This document shows positions 5,810 through 6,877 of a stretch of DNA of 6,877 nt, one piece after another; within the stretch, counting starts at the first letter, position 1, and every line of letters starts with the position of its first letter. The stretch spans positions 1 through 6,877 of the forward strand of contig CACZFE010000120.1 of the NCBI GenBank assembly GCA_902780365.1, written 5' to 3'. A program made the position numbers and the translations under genes. The notes below the pieces were generated by a model. The model made no database searches and had not been told where the DNA came from. It was given only the letters and a program-made list of their open reading frames with translations. The DNA is from an uncultured Spirochaetales bacterium. Its GTDB lineage: Bacteria; UBP6; UBA1177.

Positions 5810-6844
5810 TCAGTAACAGTATCCGTTTACGCACGGATTGCCGGAGCAGCAGTTGTCCACTCCTTCGATGCACATCTGACCTGCGGGAACGCATTGTGCC
5901 GTGTTGACGACAGTCGTAGAGGAACATCCGTAAGTATTGTTTTTTGCACAGATAAGTTCACTTGTTTTGCACACGTAACAGCTTGGCTTGGTCGCACCGG
6001 CATTGATGGACGGGCAGTTGTCGTCTATTGACGAACATACGGCAGGAATGCATGTTCCGCCGTCTTCGGGGGAATAGATTTTTCCCTGAGCGCAGACTCC
6101 GCATGTCGAAATATTCGGGTTCGCTTCGCATCTCAGAGCGCTTAAACCTTTTTTGGCATAACAGCATCCGATCGGGCAGTTCGTTTCCGAGCAGGCTTGG
6201 TTTGAACCGTAGATATTGACGCAGCGCGCCAGTTTTTTGTTGCATTTAAGACCTGAATTCGGGAGTACTGCCTCGCAGTCATTGTTGTTTGTGCAGCCTC
6301 TCACGCATTTTGCACTTGCACAAATCATGCAGGAACCGCATTCTTTGTCGGTCGTGCAGGTGTTTCCCTGCCTGTCGTAAGCGCAGCCTGAAGGATCCGT
6401 ATCCGGAAGCGTGTCAGTGTCGGCATCATCATCGTTTTCTTCCGGTTCTGTGTCAGAGTCATCGGCAGAATCGCTGTCAGCATCGTCATCAGGAGTGCTG
6501 TTGTCCCTTATGCAGATATTGTTCTCTATATCGCAGGTCAAACCGGCGTTGCATGTGTCGTCCGGATAGCATTCGCCGTAAAGTTCGCCCTGTTTTCTGC
6601 CGTGATCGCTGTCTGCATCATCATCTGGCTGAGTATCGGCATTATCGTTGTCAGGTTCCGGCATGGAATCGGAATCGCCGTCAGAATCTGCATCCGCCGG
6701 CTCGATGTCAACTGTGTCGGTGTCTTCCTCAGTCACTGTATCAGTTAAATCCTGATTTTCATGCTGATTATCGTTTTTTGAGCTTCCGCAACCGGCAAAA
6801 AGCAAAAAAACCAGAACAGCTGCTAAAATCTTTGATCTTTTCAT
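5810..6844 (-). CDS. Cys-rich surface lipoprotein with Asp-rich stalk and knottin-like C-terminus
   Basis: This 344-aa protein is of unknown function. A lipoprotein signal peptide ends in FAGC (Cys19, lipobox with Phe at -3 as in its neighbour). An acidic stalk (~32-82) carries DADSD/DSMPEPD-type motifs like those of the large lipoprotein. A short four-Cys module follows (92-111, C-x5-C-x5-C-x6-C, with 'CNAGLTC'), then a second acidic stretch (~116-150). Residues 154-343 form a compact Cys-rich region with 30 cysteines, so the protein has 34 apart from the lipid-bearing one. That even number is compatible with a fully disulfide-bonded extracellular domain. The last 26 residues show a C-C-CC-C-C framework. 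I chose the start at 6844 because GGAGG lies 5 bases upstream. A start at the window edge (6877) would put charged residues before the signal peptide and leave the SD unused. It is the first gene of the leftward pair, with a TGA stop 16 bp before the next start. Confidence 0.8.
   Translation of the reverse strand: MKRSKILAAVLVFLLFAGCGSSKNDNQHENQDLTDTVTEEDTDTVDIEPADADSDGDSDSMPEPDNDNADTQPDDDADSDHGRKQGELYGECYPDDTCNAGLTCDIENNICIRDNSTPDDDADSDSADDSDTEPEENDDDADTDTLPDTDPSGCAYDRQGNTCTTDKECGSCMICASAKCVRGCTNNNDCEAVLPNSGLKCNKKLARCVNIYGSNQACSETNCPIGCCYAKKGLSALRCEANPNISTCGVCAQGKIYSPEDGGTCIPAVCSSIDDNCPSINAGATKPSCYVCKTSELICAKNNTYGCSSTTVVNTAQCVPAGQMCIEGVDNCCSGNPCVNGYCY
5813..5893 (-). other. C-terminal six-cysteine knottin-like (ICK) framework
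   Basis: Residues 318-343 of the small lipoprotein have the spacing C-x6-C-x6-CC-x4-C-x4-C and start 'CVPAGQMC'. This matches the inhibitor cystine knot cysteine framework of spider and cone-snail peptides. The match is by spacing and local residues only; disulfide pairing is inferred. Confidence 0.55.
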
Positions 6845-6848
6845 AAAA

Positions 6849-6854
6849 TCCTCC
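6849..6854 (-). promoter_or_regulatory. Shine-Dalgarno of the small lipoprotein gene
   Basis: On the minus strand GGAGGA followed by TTTT precedes the ATG at 6844. It favours this start over the upstream in-frame ATG at the window edge. The remaining leader to 6877 is A/T-rich, and I see no convincing promoter in it. Confidence 0.75.
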
Positions 6855-6877
6855 AAAACAAAAAAACAAATAATCAT

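Noticed and set aside
5075..6031. Plus-strand 318-codon open frame rich in Ser/Gly/Val repeats
   Set aside because: It is the reverse reading of the Asp-rich repeat array. Its periodicity comes from the 57-bp units, it has no ribosome site, and it runs across the gap between two well-supported minus-strand genes.
6845..6877. N-terminal extension of the small lipoprotein to the edge ATG
   Set aside because: It would add 11 residues including Glu-Asp before the signal peptide and bypass the well-placed GGAGG. The start at 6844 is better.

Overview
The window holds two stretches of DNA that look as if they come from different genomes, meeting at about 2345-2400. The left part (1-~2345) is GC-rich and reads as Bacteroidota. 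It carries the 3' end of a DnaE-type DNA polymerase III alpha gene, a membrane-anchored lipoprotein regulator of a type common in Bacteroidales, and a TonB-family energy transducer. The tonB gene is preceded by a textbook Bacteroidota promoter (TTTG, 20-nt gap, TACCTTTG). None of the left-hand starts has a clear Shine-Dalgarno, which is also usual for that phylum. The right part (~2400-6877) is visibly richer in A+T and has strong GGAGG Shine-Dalgarno sequences. It encodes two Cys-rich, Asp-rich lipoproteins of a style I associate with Myxococcota/Deltaproteobacteria-like gut or rumen genomes; this taxonomic guess rests on resemblance only.

Layout: 2-457 (+) dnaE C-terminus; 462-1403 (+) lipoprotein regulator; 1432-1466 weak hairpin; 1463-1494 promoter; 1527-2219 (+) tonB; 2246-2286 strong terminator for tonB; 2312-2344 second hairpin acting as terminator for the opposite strand; 2365-5793 (-) 1142-aa lipoprotein with an Asp-rich stalk and four DUF1566 (Lcl C-terminal-like) units; 5810-6844 (-) 344-aa Cys-rich lipoprotein. 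The last two genes are 16 bp apart and read leftwards, with the smaller gene first, so they are probably one transcript. Its promoter lies beyond the right edge.

No RNA gene, CRISPR array, insertion sequence or attachment site was seen. All gaps between genes are under 150 bases.

The most notable points are: (1) the composition and signal boundary, which falls almost inside the conserved RCVR motif at the C-terminus of the long lipoprotein and suggests an assembly chimera or a transfer junction; (2) an exact 8 x 57-bp in-frame array coding a 19-residue acidic repeat; (3) a four-copy linker + DUF1566 array with copy-specific losses; and (4) a C-terminal cysteine framework in the small lipoprotein that matches inhibitor cystine knot (knottin) peptides. 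The two lipoproteins share the acidic stalk style and lipobox type. They probably form a pair of outer-surface, disulfide-stabilised binding proteins, but no ligand can be named from the sequence.
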